This document shows, one piece after another, positions 9,750 to 18,832 of a stretch of 64,000 nt of DNA (position 1 is its first letter; every line of letters begins with the position of its first letter). The translations under genes were made by a program, and so were the position numbers. The DNA is from Avidesulfovibrio sp964369685. GTDB taxonomy: Bacteria > Desulfobacterota > Desulfovibrionia > Desulfovibrionales > Desulfovibrionaceae. The notes beneath the pieces were generated by a model. That model worked only from the letters and a program-made list of their open reading frames with translations, made no database searches and was not told where the DNA came from. Location: NCBI GenBank assembly GCA_964369685.1, contig CAYJFB010000009.1:21019-85018 (forward strand). Direction: 5' to 3'.

Positions 9750-9974
9750 GTTTTTTCCTTATTTTATGATAAAAGAATGATGTTTTTCAGTGTTTGATTG
9801 CAACTATTTTAAATATAGGTTTTTGTTGATAACATATGATAAAAATTTATTTTATTATCATACTTATAATATTTTTTATTGCAAGTAGAGACTGGACAAG
9901 CAGTGTCTTTGTTGTCTTTTTAACACACATTGAGTTGTCTCGTTTAGCTTTTTCATTGTGGTATTCAGGGGGTA

Positions 9975-10003
9975 TTGTCCTTTGCAGAAGAGGGGTATAT
10001 AAT
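9975..10003 (+). promoter_or_regulatory. Candidate sigma-70 promoter of an orphan transcript
   Basis: TTGTCC (9975-9980), a 17-base spacer and TATAAT (9998-10003), the latter a perfect -10 hexamer. No open reading frame with a ribosome site follows; instead an intrinsic terminator occurs about 150-190 bases downstream. Confidence 0.5.
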
Positions 10004-10009
10004 CCTGCA

Positions 10010-10196
10010 TAGTGTGCTCCATCTCTTTGCAAAGATTGAGAGCAAAAAGATTACACATCGTATCTATTTTTTTCAAGATCAAAATAGTTATACAATAAGT
10101 CGAGCAAACAATGCGGATCATTCACGATATGAAAATATCACATCAAACGATGCAACATGCCGACAATACACAAACTCTCGGCATGTTGTTTTATTT
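10010..10196 (+). ncRNA. Candidate small RNA in the TPR/topB divergent gap
   Basis: Predicted transcript between the promoter at 9975-10003 and the terminator at 10153-10196. It contains a CTTTGCAAAG palindrome near the 5' end and a U-rich middle. No known RNA family was recognised. A 96-codon frame across the region (9975-10265) runs through the terminator, lacks a ribosome site and has no motif, so a non-coding transcript is preferred. Existence and ends are inferred. Confidence 0.4.
10153..10196 (+). terminator. Intrinsic terminator upstream of topB
   Basis: CAACATGCCGA (10153-10163) pairs with TCGGCATGTTG (10178-10188), followed by TTTTATTTTT. The T tract is only on the plus-strand side, so it ends a rightward transcript, yet no annotated rightward gene precedes it. 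Confidence 0.8.
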
Positions 10197-10315
10197 TTGT
10201 CAAACATGATACAAACGTGTGTTGACATCTGCCCCTCTTGTTGTTCACAGCGAAAACACCTTTGATTTCCATCAAATAAAATATGGAAAAAACGTTTTAA
10301 TATATGGAATTTAAT

Positions 10316-12457
10316 ATGCGTCTTTTTATTGCCGAAAAGCCTTCCATGGCTCGGGCACTTGCCGAAGCGTTGGGAAACGGTATCAAAAGAAACGGGTATA
10401 TCGAATGCGGCGATACAAACATCACCTGGTGTTTTGGGCACCTTTTGGAGCAATATAATCCTGAAGATTATACCATCGAATGGCGCGCTTGGCGTCGAGA
10501 CACCTTGCCTATGGTTCCCAACGTGTGGAAATTGAAACCGAGGCCGGACGTATTGGCACAGCTTGAGACAATCGGGCGTTTGTTGCAAACGGCAGCACAA
10601 GTGATTCACGCAGGCGACCCCGACAGAGAAGGGCAACTCTTAGTTGATGAGGTATTGGAACATTTTACATACACAAAAGGTGTGCAACGAATCTGGTTAT
10701 CGTCTTTGGATCGACGTTCGATAGACAAAGCCTTGAGCGCGTTGACAGACAATGTCATTCATGCTCCGTTACGTGACGCCGCGCGAGCACGCGCACAAGC
10801 GGATTGGTTGGTGGGACTGAATGCCACACGCGCCATGACATTGTTGGGACGCATGGCCGGACGGCAAGAACGCGTGTTGTCGCTCGGACGCGTACAAACA
10901 CCGACTTTGGCGTTGGTTGTGGCACGAGATCGTGCGATTGCGGCCTTTAAGCCGATCGATTATTTTGTTTTGCAAGCCCCTCTTGAACACCAAGCAGGCA
11001 CTTTCACCGCCCAGTTTCAGCCGACAGACACCCAAACGGGGCTGGATAGTGAGGGTCGTCTTATTGATGCAAAGGTTGCCGCGCAAGTGGCGGAAAGCGT
11101 ACGTGGAAAAACGGGAAACGTGCTTGAAGTGATACGTGAAAAGAAAAAGAAGGCTGTGCCGTTGCCGCATTGTTTGTCTTCTTTACAGAAAGCGGCTTCC
11201 GCAAAACTGAATCTGAGTGCACAGGATGTGTTGAACATTGCGCAAGCGTTGTATGAAAAAAAGTTAACGACCTATCCACGTACGGATTGTCGTTATCTAC
11301 CTGAGGAACAATATGTTGACAGCAAACGTATTTTGCAGAGCATACAGCGAGTGGGCGAGTTGACAAGCTTGGTTGAACAGGCCGATTTTGCGTTGCGTGG
11401 GCCTGTTTGGAACAGTAAAAAGATCACGGCGCACCATGCGATTATTCCGACGGGAGAGGTACCGCGAGGATTGTCTGCCGTTGAGCACAAATTGTATGTG
11501 ATGATCACATCGGCCTTTTGTTTACAATTTTATTTACCGATGGTGTATGAAGCACAAAAAATTCGGGTTACCCTTGAAGAAACACTGTGGGAAGCCAAAG
11601 GCCGTTTGATTGTACAGGCCGGTTGGACAACGGCAGGCCAAGAAGAGGAAGAAGACGAAAAAGAACCTCAAGGTACTGCCGCCCAAGCGTTACCCAATGT
11701 TCGACAAGGTGATGCCGTTCTTTGTACGGATGTGGAACAGCAAGCCAAAAAGACAAGTCCGCCACCGCGTTTTACTGAAGGAACGTTGATTGAAGCGATG
11801 GCCAATGTACACCGTTTTGTGGACAATGCCGAAGCAAAAACAACGTTAAAGGAAAACGAAGGCATCGGTACGGAAGCCACGCGCGCAGGAATGCTCGAAA
11901 CGCTGAAAGCGCGCGGTTATTTGCAAAAAGATAAAAAAGCGTTAGTTTCTACAGAGTTGGGACGAGATATTATTGATTTAACCCCCGAAACACTGAAGGA
12001 TCCGGTGACAACGGCACAATGGGAGCGGCGTTTGAGTGCCATAGCGGCAGGAAAAGACAGCCTTGCAAATTTCATGAAAGAGCACATTCAGCGTCTTCCA
12101 CACTTGCTTGCCCCTGTGTTGCAGGCAAAACCGGCATTGAGTAAGACGAGTTTTGCGTGTCCTTCATGTGGAAGAGCCTTGCGCCAACTGACGGGTTCCA
12201 ATGGTCTTTTCTGGGGGTGTACGGCGTATCCCGAGTGCCGCGCAACATTCCCCGATGATGACGGTAAACCGGGACAGCGAAAACCACAAGGAGATTTGGC
12301 TCTTGCCAAGATACCCCCATGTCCGGAATGTGGCGGCACACTCGTTTATTTTAAGAATAAAAAAGGCTATATGACGTTTGCTTGTTTTGCAAAGATGAAA
12401 CACGCCAATGAAAACATTCACTTCTGGAATGATAACAACGGCCAACCCCGTTTTTAG
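10316..12457 (+). CDS. topB: DNA topoisomerase III (type IA)
   Basis: Relaxes and decatenates DNA by single-strand passage. 713 residues: TOPRIM domain opening MRLFIAEKPS with the metal motif DPDREG at 101-106, and the nucleophile Tyr320 in TTYPRTDCRYLP, typical of TopB rather than TopA. The C-terminal part has one complete four-cysteine zinc finger (FACPSCGRAL and a later WGC/PEC) and a second incomplete one (CPECGG and FACF, fourth Cys absent). ATG 10316 gives the canonical N terminus and has GGAA six bases upstream. The TAG stop coincides with the first bases of a dispersed repeat. Confidence 0.95.
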   Translation: MRLFIAEKPSMARALAEALGNGIKRNGYIECGDTNITWCFGHLLEQYNPEDYTIEWRAWRRDTLPMVPNVWKLKPRPDVLAQLETIGRLLQTAAQVIHAGDPDREGQLLVDEVLEHFTYTKGVQRIWLSSLDRRSIDKALSALTDNVIHAPLRDAARARAQADWLVGLNATRAMTLLGRMAGRQERVLSLGRVQTPTLALVVARDRAIAAFKPIDYFVLQAPLEHQAGTFTAQFQPTDTQTGLDSEGRLIDAKVAAQVAESVRGKTGNVLEVIREKKKKAVPLPHCLSSLQKAASAKLNLSAQDVLNIAQALYEKKLTTYPRTDCRYLPEEQYVDSKRILQSIQRVGELTSLVEQADFALRGPVWNSKKITAHHAIIPTGEVPRGLSAVEHKLYVMITSAFCLQFYLPMVYEAQKIRVTLEETLWEAKGRLIVQAGWTTAGQEEEEDEKEPQGTAAQALPNVRQGDAVLCTDVEQQAKKTSPPPRFTEGTLIEAMANVHRFVDNAEAKTTLKENEGIGTEATRAGMLETLKARGYLQKDKKALVSTELGRDIIDLTPETLKDPVTTAQWERRLSAIAAGKDSLANFMKEHIQRLPHLLAPVLQAKPALSKTSFACPSCGRALRQLTGSNGLFWGCTAYPECRATFPDDDGKPGQRKPQGDLALAKIPPCPECGGTLVYFKNKKGYMTFACFAKMKHANENIHFWNDNNGQPRF

Positions 12458-12540
12458 AGCGTGTCCGCATAAACGCTTTTTGAATTATTTCTGCATTAGA
12501 TATCAGGCACTGCCTGAGAATCCGTTTATGAGAAGAGGCG
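12456..12540 (+). repeat. Copy B of the dispersed element (short, imperfect)
   Basis: Starts AGAGCGTGTCCGCATAAACG, contains the palindrome CAGGCACTGCCTG, and closes near CCGTTTATGAGAAGAGGCG, an imperfect inverse of the start sharing CATAAACG. It abuts the full copy C and overlaps the topB stop codon. Confidence 0.65.
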
Positions 12541-12543
12541 TAT

Positions 12544-12692
12544 TAGAGTGTGTTCACATAAAATAATTTTTCGCGTTATATCAAGGAAGATGAACGTTCT
12601 TTGAGAGAGTGTATACAGACATACATGACCGAAAAAGATCGTGAAATCTGACGCAGAGATAACCAAAAAAGCGTTTATGTGAACACGCTCTA
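12544..12692. mobile_element. Copy C: MITE-like element with terminal inverted repeats
   Basis: 149-bp unit whose ends are near-perfect inverted repeats: TAGAGTGTGTTCACATAAAA at the left and the complement of TAGAGCGTGTTCACATAAAC at the right. There is no coding capacity. The interior (GTGTATACAGACATACATGACC and onwards) recurs at 15412 in reverse and at 54714. The outermost TA/TAA could be target duplication, as for elements mobilised by IS630- or IS5-type transposases; that parentage is inference. The right end supplies the selA stop codon. Confidence 0.7.
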
Positions 12693-14087
12693 AAAACAAC
12701 CTAACGCCTGGCTTAACGCATCAACAACGGCAGAAGCATCTGTTGCACTTAACGTACGCGGATCAAGACACAACGCATTGTCTTCCACACGACCGATGAG
12801 TGGCGGATCGGTTTTTAAAAGCCGTTGACGCAATGTTTCCACCGAGCACACAAGCGGACTAAAACGAATGACAGAACCGCGTAAATCGTGTTCGGGAAAA
12901 GAACCGCCGCCGACTTGTGCCGCACCCTCCACAACCTGAATCCGCGCGTATGTACCCAAACGCTTACGAAGTCGAGCGGCCAAACGCATCGCCCGTTTAT
13001 GTATACTTTCGGGTGACTCAAAAATCATTCTCAATGTCGGAATCTGCTGACGGGCTTTGGATTCGTCTAAGTACAAGCGCAATGTCGCCTCAAGGGCGGC
13101 CAAGGTCATTTTATCTATGCGCAAGGCTCTGTTCAAGGGATGCTGCTTTATTTTTTCTAAAACAGCACGCTTCCCGACAATGATTCCTGCCTGTGGGCCA
13201 CCCAAAACCTTATCCCCCGAAAACATCACCACATCCGCACCACCGGCAACAACCGCTTGCACCGTCGGCTCCCCGGGTAAACCCACCGCCGCCAAATCGA
13301 GCAACGAACCGCTTCCTAAATCTTCAATACATAAAATATTGTGTTCATGTGCCAGCTCTGACAAGGCTTTTACAGAAACATCACTGTGAAAACCAATCAC
13401 ACGATAATTTGACGTGTGCACACGCATCAACGCCGCTGTAGAATCAGTGATTGCCTGTTCATAATCGGTTTTGTGTACCCGATTGGTACAACCCACTTCA
13501 CGCAACACCGCGCCGCTGCGACTCATCACATCAGGAATCCGAAAACTGCCGCCAATCTCGACCAATTGACCACGCGCCACAACCACTTCGTGACCGCGAC
13601 ACAACGCATCCAACGTTAAAAAAACAGCCGCAGCATTGTTGTTTACCACAAGCGCGGCTTCCGCACCGCTCAGCTTACATAGCAATGATTCGACATGACT
13701 ATAACGACTGCCTCGTTTGCCCGTAGACAATTCCAATTCTAAATTGGAATACCCCCGACACGCTTCATTCACAGCCGCAATCGCGTCTTCAGACAACACC
13801 GCACGTCCCATATTCGTGTGTAAAACAACCCCCGTGGCATTGAGCACCCTCTGAAAATGCGGACGCAAACCTCGCCGAACAAATCGCAATAAGGCGTCCT
13901 GCATCCGTTCAAGTTGCAACACTTTGGGATCGGTTATCCGTCCTGTTTGGATTTCTTTACGCCTTTCATCCAAAAAAGCGACGACAAGTTCTTTGATCAA
14001 TCCTCGAGGTGCGGTTGCATTGAACGTTTCCAAAGCGGTCAAACACGCATCCACGGAAGGAAGAGTTTTGTAAAGGTGTTGCATCAT
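12690..14087 (-). CDS. selA: L-seryl-tRNA(Sec) selenium transferase
   Basis: Converts seryl-tRNA(Sec) to selenocysteinyl-tRNA(Sec) with selenophosphate and PLP. 465 residues, normal length. Seen: NATGVVLHTNMGRA near residue 83, STGKRGSRY near 121, and the PLP lysine K293 in MFSGDKVLGGPQAG. Two ATG codons lie in tandem at the start, with AAGAGAG upstream. selB and selD are not adjacent. Its presence means that the organism makes selenoproteins, in keeping with formate dehydrogenases or NiFeSe hydrogenases of this family. The TAG stop lies in the terminus of repeat copy C. Confidence 0.96.
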   Translation of the reverse strand: MMQHLYKTLPSVDACLTALETFNATAPRGLIKELVVAFLDERRKEIQTGRITDPKVLQLERMQDALLRFVRRGLRPHFQRVLNATGVVLHTNMGRAVLSEDAIAAVNEACRGYSNLELELSTGKRGSRYSHVESLLCKLSGAEAALVVNNNAAAVFLTLDALCRGHEVVVARGQLVEIGGSFRIPDVMSRSGAVLREVGCTNRVHKTDYEQAITDSTAALMRVHTSNYRVIGFHSDVSVKALSELAHEHNILCIEDLGSGSLLDLAAVGLPGEPTVQAVVAGGADVVMFSGDKVLGGPQAGIIVGKRAVLEKIKQHPLNRALRIDKMTLAALEATLRLYLDESKARQQIPTLRMIFESPESIHKRAMRLAARLRKRLGTYARIQVVEGAAQVGGGSFPEHDLRGSVIRFSPLVCSVETLRQRLLKTDPPLIGRVEDNALCLDPRTLSATDASAVVDALSQALGCF

Positions 14088-14126
14088 ATTCTCTCTTGTC
14101 CTGCAAAAAATAAAGGAAAAAAGGGT

Positions 14127-15380
14127 TTATATAAAAGCATTTGGTTTCAATGTAAAAAACTCGCCAAGCAAATACAACGAACCGCATACCAAGACAGGTT
14201 CATCACTTTTTCCGAAAAAGCCACGAGCCGTTTCCAAAGCCGTAAACAGTCTTGGCATACCTTGTGCTGTGGGTGCGTGTTGTGTAAGACTGTTGAGTGC
14301 GTGCGCCAGTTCATCACCGTCCACAGCGCGTTCATTGTCTTGAATGGTTGGCGTTAAAATGGGCATACCGTCTGCCAATTCAAGCACCAGGGGTAATAAA
14401 CTGTCTATGTCTTTATCCGCCATACAAGAAAAAATAACACACCGTGGTTTAATCTTTTGTGCTTTAATCGACGCAATACAGGCTCGAAGACCATGAGGAT
14501 TGTGGGCACCGTCAACCAAATATGGCGGATCTTCTGCGGTTGCGGCAATGTATTGTAAACGCCCTGCAATGCGTGCGGTGGCCAGAGCTTGCTCACAAGC
14601 CTTTGGATTCAAAACCCAAGCGTTTTTTTCTGCCAACAGCGCCCACACCGCCCAAGCCAATTGTGCGTTAAACCGTTGATGTTCGCCTTGAAGAGCAAGG
14701 GCAACGGTCGGTAAAGGAGCCAGATCGTGTGCCTTATAGAGCTGTATTCCATGCTTTTGAGCTTCTGTTTCAAGAACATCCATGACTTCCGGGTCTTGTT
14801 CGCTTGTTACGGCAATACAGTGTGGATGTAACGCGCCTGCCTTGTCCAAGGCAATGGCGTGAATACTGTCACCCAAAACACCGACATGATCCAAAGCAAT
14901 AGGTGTAAAGCAAACAATATCAGCAGGTATAGCTGTTGTGGCGTCATTTTTTCCACCAAGCCCCGCCTCTAAAATATGCAAAGGCACCTCCGCCTGCGCA
15001 AACGCCAATACCGCCAAAACCGTTAAAAACTCAAAACACGTCATGTCCTGACGGCTATCAAAAACCTGTTGAGCCAGGGGTGCCCATGCCTCATGTGATA
15101 ACATCATACCATCAATTCGAATCCGTTCCCGATACGTCACCAAATGTGGCGAACCGTAAAGCCCCGTACCGACACCTGAGGCCTTCGCTAACGCCGCCAA
15201 AAATGTTGATGTAGAGCCTTTTCCGTTTGTACCTACGACTTGCACAACACTGTGTTCGCGGACCTTTGTTGACAATTCAAGGGTCTTCAGTGAATCCTGA
15301 ATACGATCAAGACCCAAATCCATATGGAACATACCGCGTTCATCCAGAAACGTCAGCACATCATCAAATGAAGTAAACAA
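14127..15380 (-). CDS. folC: Bifunctional folylpolyglutamate / dihydrofolate synthase
   Basis: Adds glutamate to dihydropteroate and to folates. 417 residues of the Mur-ligase fold: P-loop GTNGKGST at 50-57, then SPHLVTYRERIRIDG (folate loop), LEAGLGGKNDATT and the Mur signature LDHVGVLGD; DGAHNPHG marks the C-terminal domain. The start is probably the TTG at 15380, with AAGGA eight bases upstream and the standard N terminus LDRIQDSL following. It lies 39 bases upstream of selA in the same direction, so the two could be co-transcribed. Confidence 0.95.
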   Translation of the reverse strand: MFTSFDDVLTFLDERGMFHMDLGLDRIQDSLKTLELSTKVREHSVVQVVGTNGKGSTSTFLAALAKASGVGTGLYGSPHLVTYRERIRIDGMMLSHEAWAPLAQQVFDSRQDMTCFEFLTVLAVLAFAQAEVPLHILEAGLGGKNDATTAIPADIVCFTPIALDHVGVLGDSIHAIALDKAGALHPHCIAVTSEQDPEVMDVLETEAQKHGIQLYKAHDLAPLPTVALALQGEHQRFNAQLAWAVWALLAEKNAWVLNPKACEQALATARIAGRLQYIAATAEDPPYLVDGAHNPHGLRACIASIKAQKIKPRCVIFSCMADKDIDSLLPLVLELADGMPILTPTIQDNERAVDGDELAHALNSLTQHAPTAQGMPRLFTALETARGFFGKSDEPVLVCGSLYLLGEFFTLKPNAFI

Positions 15381-15411
15381 TGGTATTTTCCTTTTTTTTC
15401 GGGAATAGATG

Positions 15412-15468
15412 AGAGCCTGTTCACATAGCGTTTTTCGGCTATCTCTGCGTCAGATTTCACGAAAACAA
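15412..15468 (+). repeat. Copy D of the dispersed element (half element)
   Basis: AGAGCCTGTTCACATAGCG followed by TTTTTCGGCTATCTCTGCGT and CAGATTTCACGA. This matches the reverse complement of the right half of the copy at 12544-12692 over about 50 bases. The other end is missing. It fills the gap between the M24 peptidase and folC. Confidence 0.75.
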
Positions 15469-15505
15469 TCAATCTAAAAAAGATCTGGAAACAACTTCTA
15501 AGGCT

Positions 15506-16723
15506 TTATCCGATCAACTGCAATAAAGCAAAGTCATCGCCTGTCAGGCTTTTACCGCCGTGTTCCGTCACGACAAAGGTGTTTTCAATGCCGATCATTC
15601 CTACGTTTGGCAGAGCTATTTTCGGTTCAAGGGCAATGGTCATGTTTGCTTCAAGCGGTTCGTCAAAGCGTGCGGCAATGGCAGGAAATTCATCCATCTG
15701 CAGACCGATACCATGTCCCAAAAAGCGCACACGTTCATTGCCAAGCCCCATAAATTGCTCTTGCAAGTGTGCTTTTTCTGCCAATTGCAGTGCGTTGTTC
15801 CAAATCTCTGAGGGGAGCGTTCCCGGGCGAAGCATGGCGGCAGCGTGTTCTTGGATTGTCACCGCCGTTTCGTAGGCAAACAACGCCATATCGGGAATAT
15901 TGTTCCCTGCCCAATAGGTCTGCGTTTTATCGGTATGATACCCTTCCAAGCAAAAAACAGAATCAATCACAAGCGGTTGATCGACCTGCCACACGTTGCC
16001 CTCATACCCCCAAAACGGTGCGGCGGGATGCAAACCGCAAATACCCAAAGGGCCGTCAAAACCTGTGGGATATAATCCTGTTTGCCCTGCCGCAACAGCC
16101 ACACCGCCGGAATCGCCGGCATTGGCAATTCGAACAGGTCCCATGTAGCCATTTTCAAGCATAATTTTTTGCAATTCAATACCAATAGCGCGTTCACTCA
16201 TGCCGGGACAAACGCGAGACGGCAAATCGTTAAAAAAACTCTTATGGTGTCGCGCACCACAAAGTTCCATTTTACGAAGTTCCCATGGGCTTTTCACTGC
16301 ACGAGTACGCCCAATAATCACATCACCGGCAAGCCATCGACAAGCGGGAATGCGCGAACGCAACAACTCTGATTGCGCCCACGTTAACCCCTGTTGCTCA
16401 ACAGCCACAACACGCCCAAAAGGACTGCCCATTTCAGCGAAAAGATTCAATACATCTTTATAACTTGTGTATTTTGCGATCTGTGTAAACGGCGATTCGG
16501 TACGTGCACGCTCTATGCCCTTACGCACCGCCAACACAGGCTCGCCCTCTCGCGGAATCCAGAGTATTCCTGACGCCAATGTACCCGTAAAGTAATAAAT
16601 ATTCACCGCAGAACAAACAAGCAAACCTTCAGCCTCGGGCGTATATCGTTGCATAAAACGACGACAACGACACAACCGTTCTTGCCATTCACTCTGCGAA
16701 AGGATTTCAGAAGCAAGCCACAT
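15506..16723 (-). CDS. M24-family (Xaa-Pro-type) metallopeptidase
   Basis: Creatinase-fold aminopeptidase-like protein of 405 residues, cytoplasmic. The N-terminal creatinase domain covers about 10-140. The catalytic domain carries the five metal ligands expected of M24: D254 (LVIDSVF), D265 (YHTDKTQ), H337 (GHGIG), E366 (ALEPKI) and E380 (GIENTF). Substrate specificity (prolyl dipeptides or other) cannot be read. A second, shorter M24 gene lies at 45144-46220. The gap upstream to the YfgM-like gene contains a hairpin. Confidence 0.9.
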   Translation of the reverse strand: MWLASEILSQSEWQERLCRCRRFMQRYTPEAEGLLVCSAVNIYYFTGTLASGILWIPREGEPVLAVRKGIERARTESPFTQIAKYTSYKDVLNLFAEMGSPFGRVVAVEQQGLTWAQSELLRSRIPACRWLAGDVIIGRTRAVKSPWELRKMELCGARHHKSFFNDLPSRVCPGMSERAIGIELQKIMLENGYMGPVRIANAGDSGGVAVAAGQTGLYPTGFDGPLGICGLHPAAPFWGYEGNVWQVDQPLVIDSVFCLEGYHTDKTQTYWAGNNIPDMALFAYETAVTIQEHAAAMLRPGTLPSEIWNNALQLAEKAHLQEQFMGLGNERVRFLGHGIGLQMDEFPAIAARFDEPLEANMTIALEPKIALPNVGMIGIENTFVVTEHGGKSLTGDDFALLQLIG

Positions 16724-16814
16724 AGAAAATATCCTTTGTTCTTTTATTCATACTAAAAACATACGTATTCTAGAATATTATATAACACAAACTTTGACAA
16801 CGTTTTCCAAACAT

Positions 16815-16865
16815 GAGCTTCGCTCACAGGACTATAGTATAGATATCGTCACTGTAAGCGAAGCC
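16815..16865. repeat. Inverted repeat in the gap before the M24 peptidase
   Basis: GAGCTTCGCTCACAGGAC pairs with GTCACTGTAAGCGAAGCC with two or three irregularities, around an AT-rich loop. There is no T tract in the direction of the flanking leftward genes. It shares the GCTTCGCTC word with the inverted repeat at 8772. Confidence 0.65.
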
Positions 16866-16925
16866 ATATTTTTCAGTCAAAGGTGTTTTTTTCGTGTTTG
16901 AATGGAAGGGAGCTTTTTTGTCTTA

Positions 16926-17624
16926 TTATTGCAATTGTTTTTTTAATTCGGCAATTTGGTATTTATAAAACGTGATTGTAAAATTTTGTTCAGTGCCGTT
17001 TGTTTTAGCAAGTTCAATGATAGCTTCATAAAACGCCAAGGCTTTTTGTTTATCACCGCCTTGAAGAGCGGTTGCAGCCATGGTTTCAAGCACCAAGGCT
17101 TTCATGTTCTCAGGCACCTGATGTTGTAACTGCTCAAGCACGTTCAAAGACGCTTCTGTTTTTCCGACATGACGTAAGAGTTCGGCTTGGTTGAAAGCGG
17201 CAATTGTCCCCAGTGCGCCTTCGGGATCGTTGGCATAAACCTTGGCATAGGCTGTCAGTGCTTTTTCAAAATCTTTGTTTTGTACGGCTACGGTAGCCAT
17301 TTCAAGTAAGATAGCCGGTGTCATGACAGCGGGCGCGTCAGCAAGCAACGTTTCCAAAGCTGTATATTTGTTTTCTTGCGATCCCACAATAATTTTACCG
17401 AAATCCATATGCGCTTCATCAAGCGCACTCATTTGTTGCCAATGCCACAATCCATAGCCTATAGTGAGTAAAACAAGCAATAACAAAGCACTGACTATCA
17501 ACCGCATGTGACGAATAACAAAGGTAAACAGCGGTGACGCTTCGGCAGAAACTTCAGCTTGCATCTCGTTGAGCAAACCATGGGGTGCGGCGTAGGGTTC
17601 TGTGTTTTGGGGAATACGGTTCAT
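16926..17624 (-). CDS. YfgM/Tol-associated-type membrane-anchored TPR protein
   Basis: 232 residues: a short cytoplasmic N terminus, one membrane segment at about 40-60 (RLIVSALLLLVLLTIGYGLW), then a periplasmic TPR-like helical domain (KDFEKALTAYAKVYANDPEGA and similar). The arrangement matches the YfgM/ancillary SecYEG-translocon family, which assists periplasmic chaperone networks, but identity is low and the role is inferred. The ATG at 17624 has GAGGAG upstream, whereas the frame itself is open to 17690. Confidence 0.6.
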   Translation of the reverse strand: MNRIPQNTEPYAAPHGLLNEMQAEVSAEASPLFTFVIRHMRLIVSALLLLVLLTIGYGLWHWQQMSALDEAHMDFGKIIVGSQENKYTALETLLADAPAVMTPAILLEMATVAVQNKDFEKALTAYAKVYANDPEGALGTIAAFNQAELLRHVGKTEASLNVLEQLQHQVPENMKALVLETMAATALQGGDKQKALAFYEAIIELAKTNGTEQNFTITFYKYQIAELKKQLQ

Positions 17625-17948
17625 ATTGAAACTCCTCAAAATATGTATATCTGATGTGATTATAGACACAAAGTAGGACATCGCGTCCACAAACGTGGAT
17701 AAAAATGATTATTCAAAAACATTCAATTTTCTTTTTCTATTTACACAAAATTCATCAAAAAGCAATGTGACATTTTTATCTTACTGCGTAACTCGGGGAA
17801 GCCTCGCCTTACAGGCTTTTTCCCCAATAAAAAAACAGCATCAATCTTGAACGGCTTGCAGCCGAAAAAAAAGAGTTTTAGATTTTGCCAATGTGTTTTA
17901 ATTAAAGACTTGCCATCGACAAAATAGTCCTCAAAATAAGGAAAAAAC

Positions 17949-18830
17949 ATGCTCTCTGCACATCAGCGCGCAACATGTATCGGTTGGATTGCTATTTTAT
18001 TATGGAGTTCGACTGTGGCATTTGTTAAAAGTATTACCGAACATTTTGATCCCACTTTCGGCATGGCTTTGGCCTATGCCATTTCCGGTGTTCTTGTTTT
18101 GCTAAAAACAGGTATCGGTTCACTGCGTGCCGTACCGTTACACTATATCCTTATTTGCGGCACGCTTTTTTCCCTTTACGGCATCTTATTGCCTCTTGCC
18201 TTGGCGTTAACCACAAGTGGCCAACAAGCCTTGGAAATCGGTTTAATCAATTATCTTTGGCCAAGTTTAATCATTGTATTTTCTATTGTCTTATTAAAAC
18301 AGCATGTTCGTTGTATTGTTTATCCCGGTATTTGCTTGGCTTTTTTGGGTATTGTTTTTTGTGTTGCCGGGGATTCGCTGGATCTTAGGCAATCATGGAA
18401 CACCATTCAAACAAATCCTTGGCCGTATGTGGTCGCTTTGACAGCGGCCATTGTCTGGGCGGTATATTGTAACACTTTAAAAATGTATGCCCAATATGAT
18501 TGTCTGGCTTTCTTTTTTTTAGAACTGGCTGCATTTTTAGGGATAGCGATGATATTTACAGGTTCCCCGTTGAAACAGTTCTCACTGATCGGGTTGGGTA
18601 ATGTTTGCGCTTTGGGGCTTGTTAACGCTGTTGCATTTTTTTGTTGGGATATAGGCATTAAGCATGGAAATATTCATGTCTTGGCAATAGGTTCTTATGC
18701 CATTCCGATTTTTTCGGCACTTTTTGCCTCATTTTGGCTTGCCGTGTCGCCCCCGACAACCTTTTGGTACGGGGTGGCTCTGGTTGTTCTCGGTTCGTTA
18801 TTTTGTTGGAAAGCAACAACAAACGATTGA
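17949..18830 (+). CDS. EamA-family exporter (YddG-like)
   Basis: Ten-segment drug/metabolite transporter of 293 residues, two EamA halves (about 5-135 and 150-290). The opening ATCIGWIAILLWSSTVAFVK and the ALEIGLINYLWPSLIIV stretch resemble YddG, an aromatic amino acid exporter; substrate is inference. AAGGA precedes the ATG. It is a single-gene rightward unit closed by a strong hairpin shared with the convergent neighbour. Confidence 0.85.
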   Translation: MLSAHQRATCIGWIAILLWSSTVAFVKSITEHFDPTFGMALAYAISGVLVLLKTGIGSLRAVPLHYILICGTLFSLYGILLPLALALTTSGQQALEIGLINYLWPSLIIVFSIVLLKQHVRCIVYPGICLAFLGIVFCVAGDSLDLRQSWNTIQTNPWPYVVALTAAIVWAVYCNTLKMYAQYDCLAFFFLELAAFLGIAMIFTGSPLKQFSLIGLGNVCALGLVNAVAFFCWDIGIKHGNIHVLAIGSYAIPIFSALFASFWLAVSPPTTFWYGVALVVLGSLFCWKATTND

Positions 18831-18832
18831 TG

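Noticed and set aside
9975..10265. 96-codon frame upstream of topB
   Set aside because: Runs across a clean intrinsic terminator, starts at a promoter-like -35 and has no ribosome site; a small RNA fits better.
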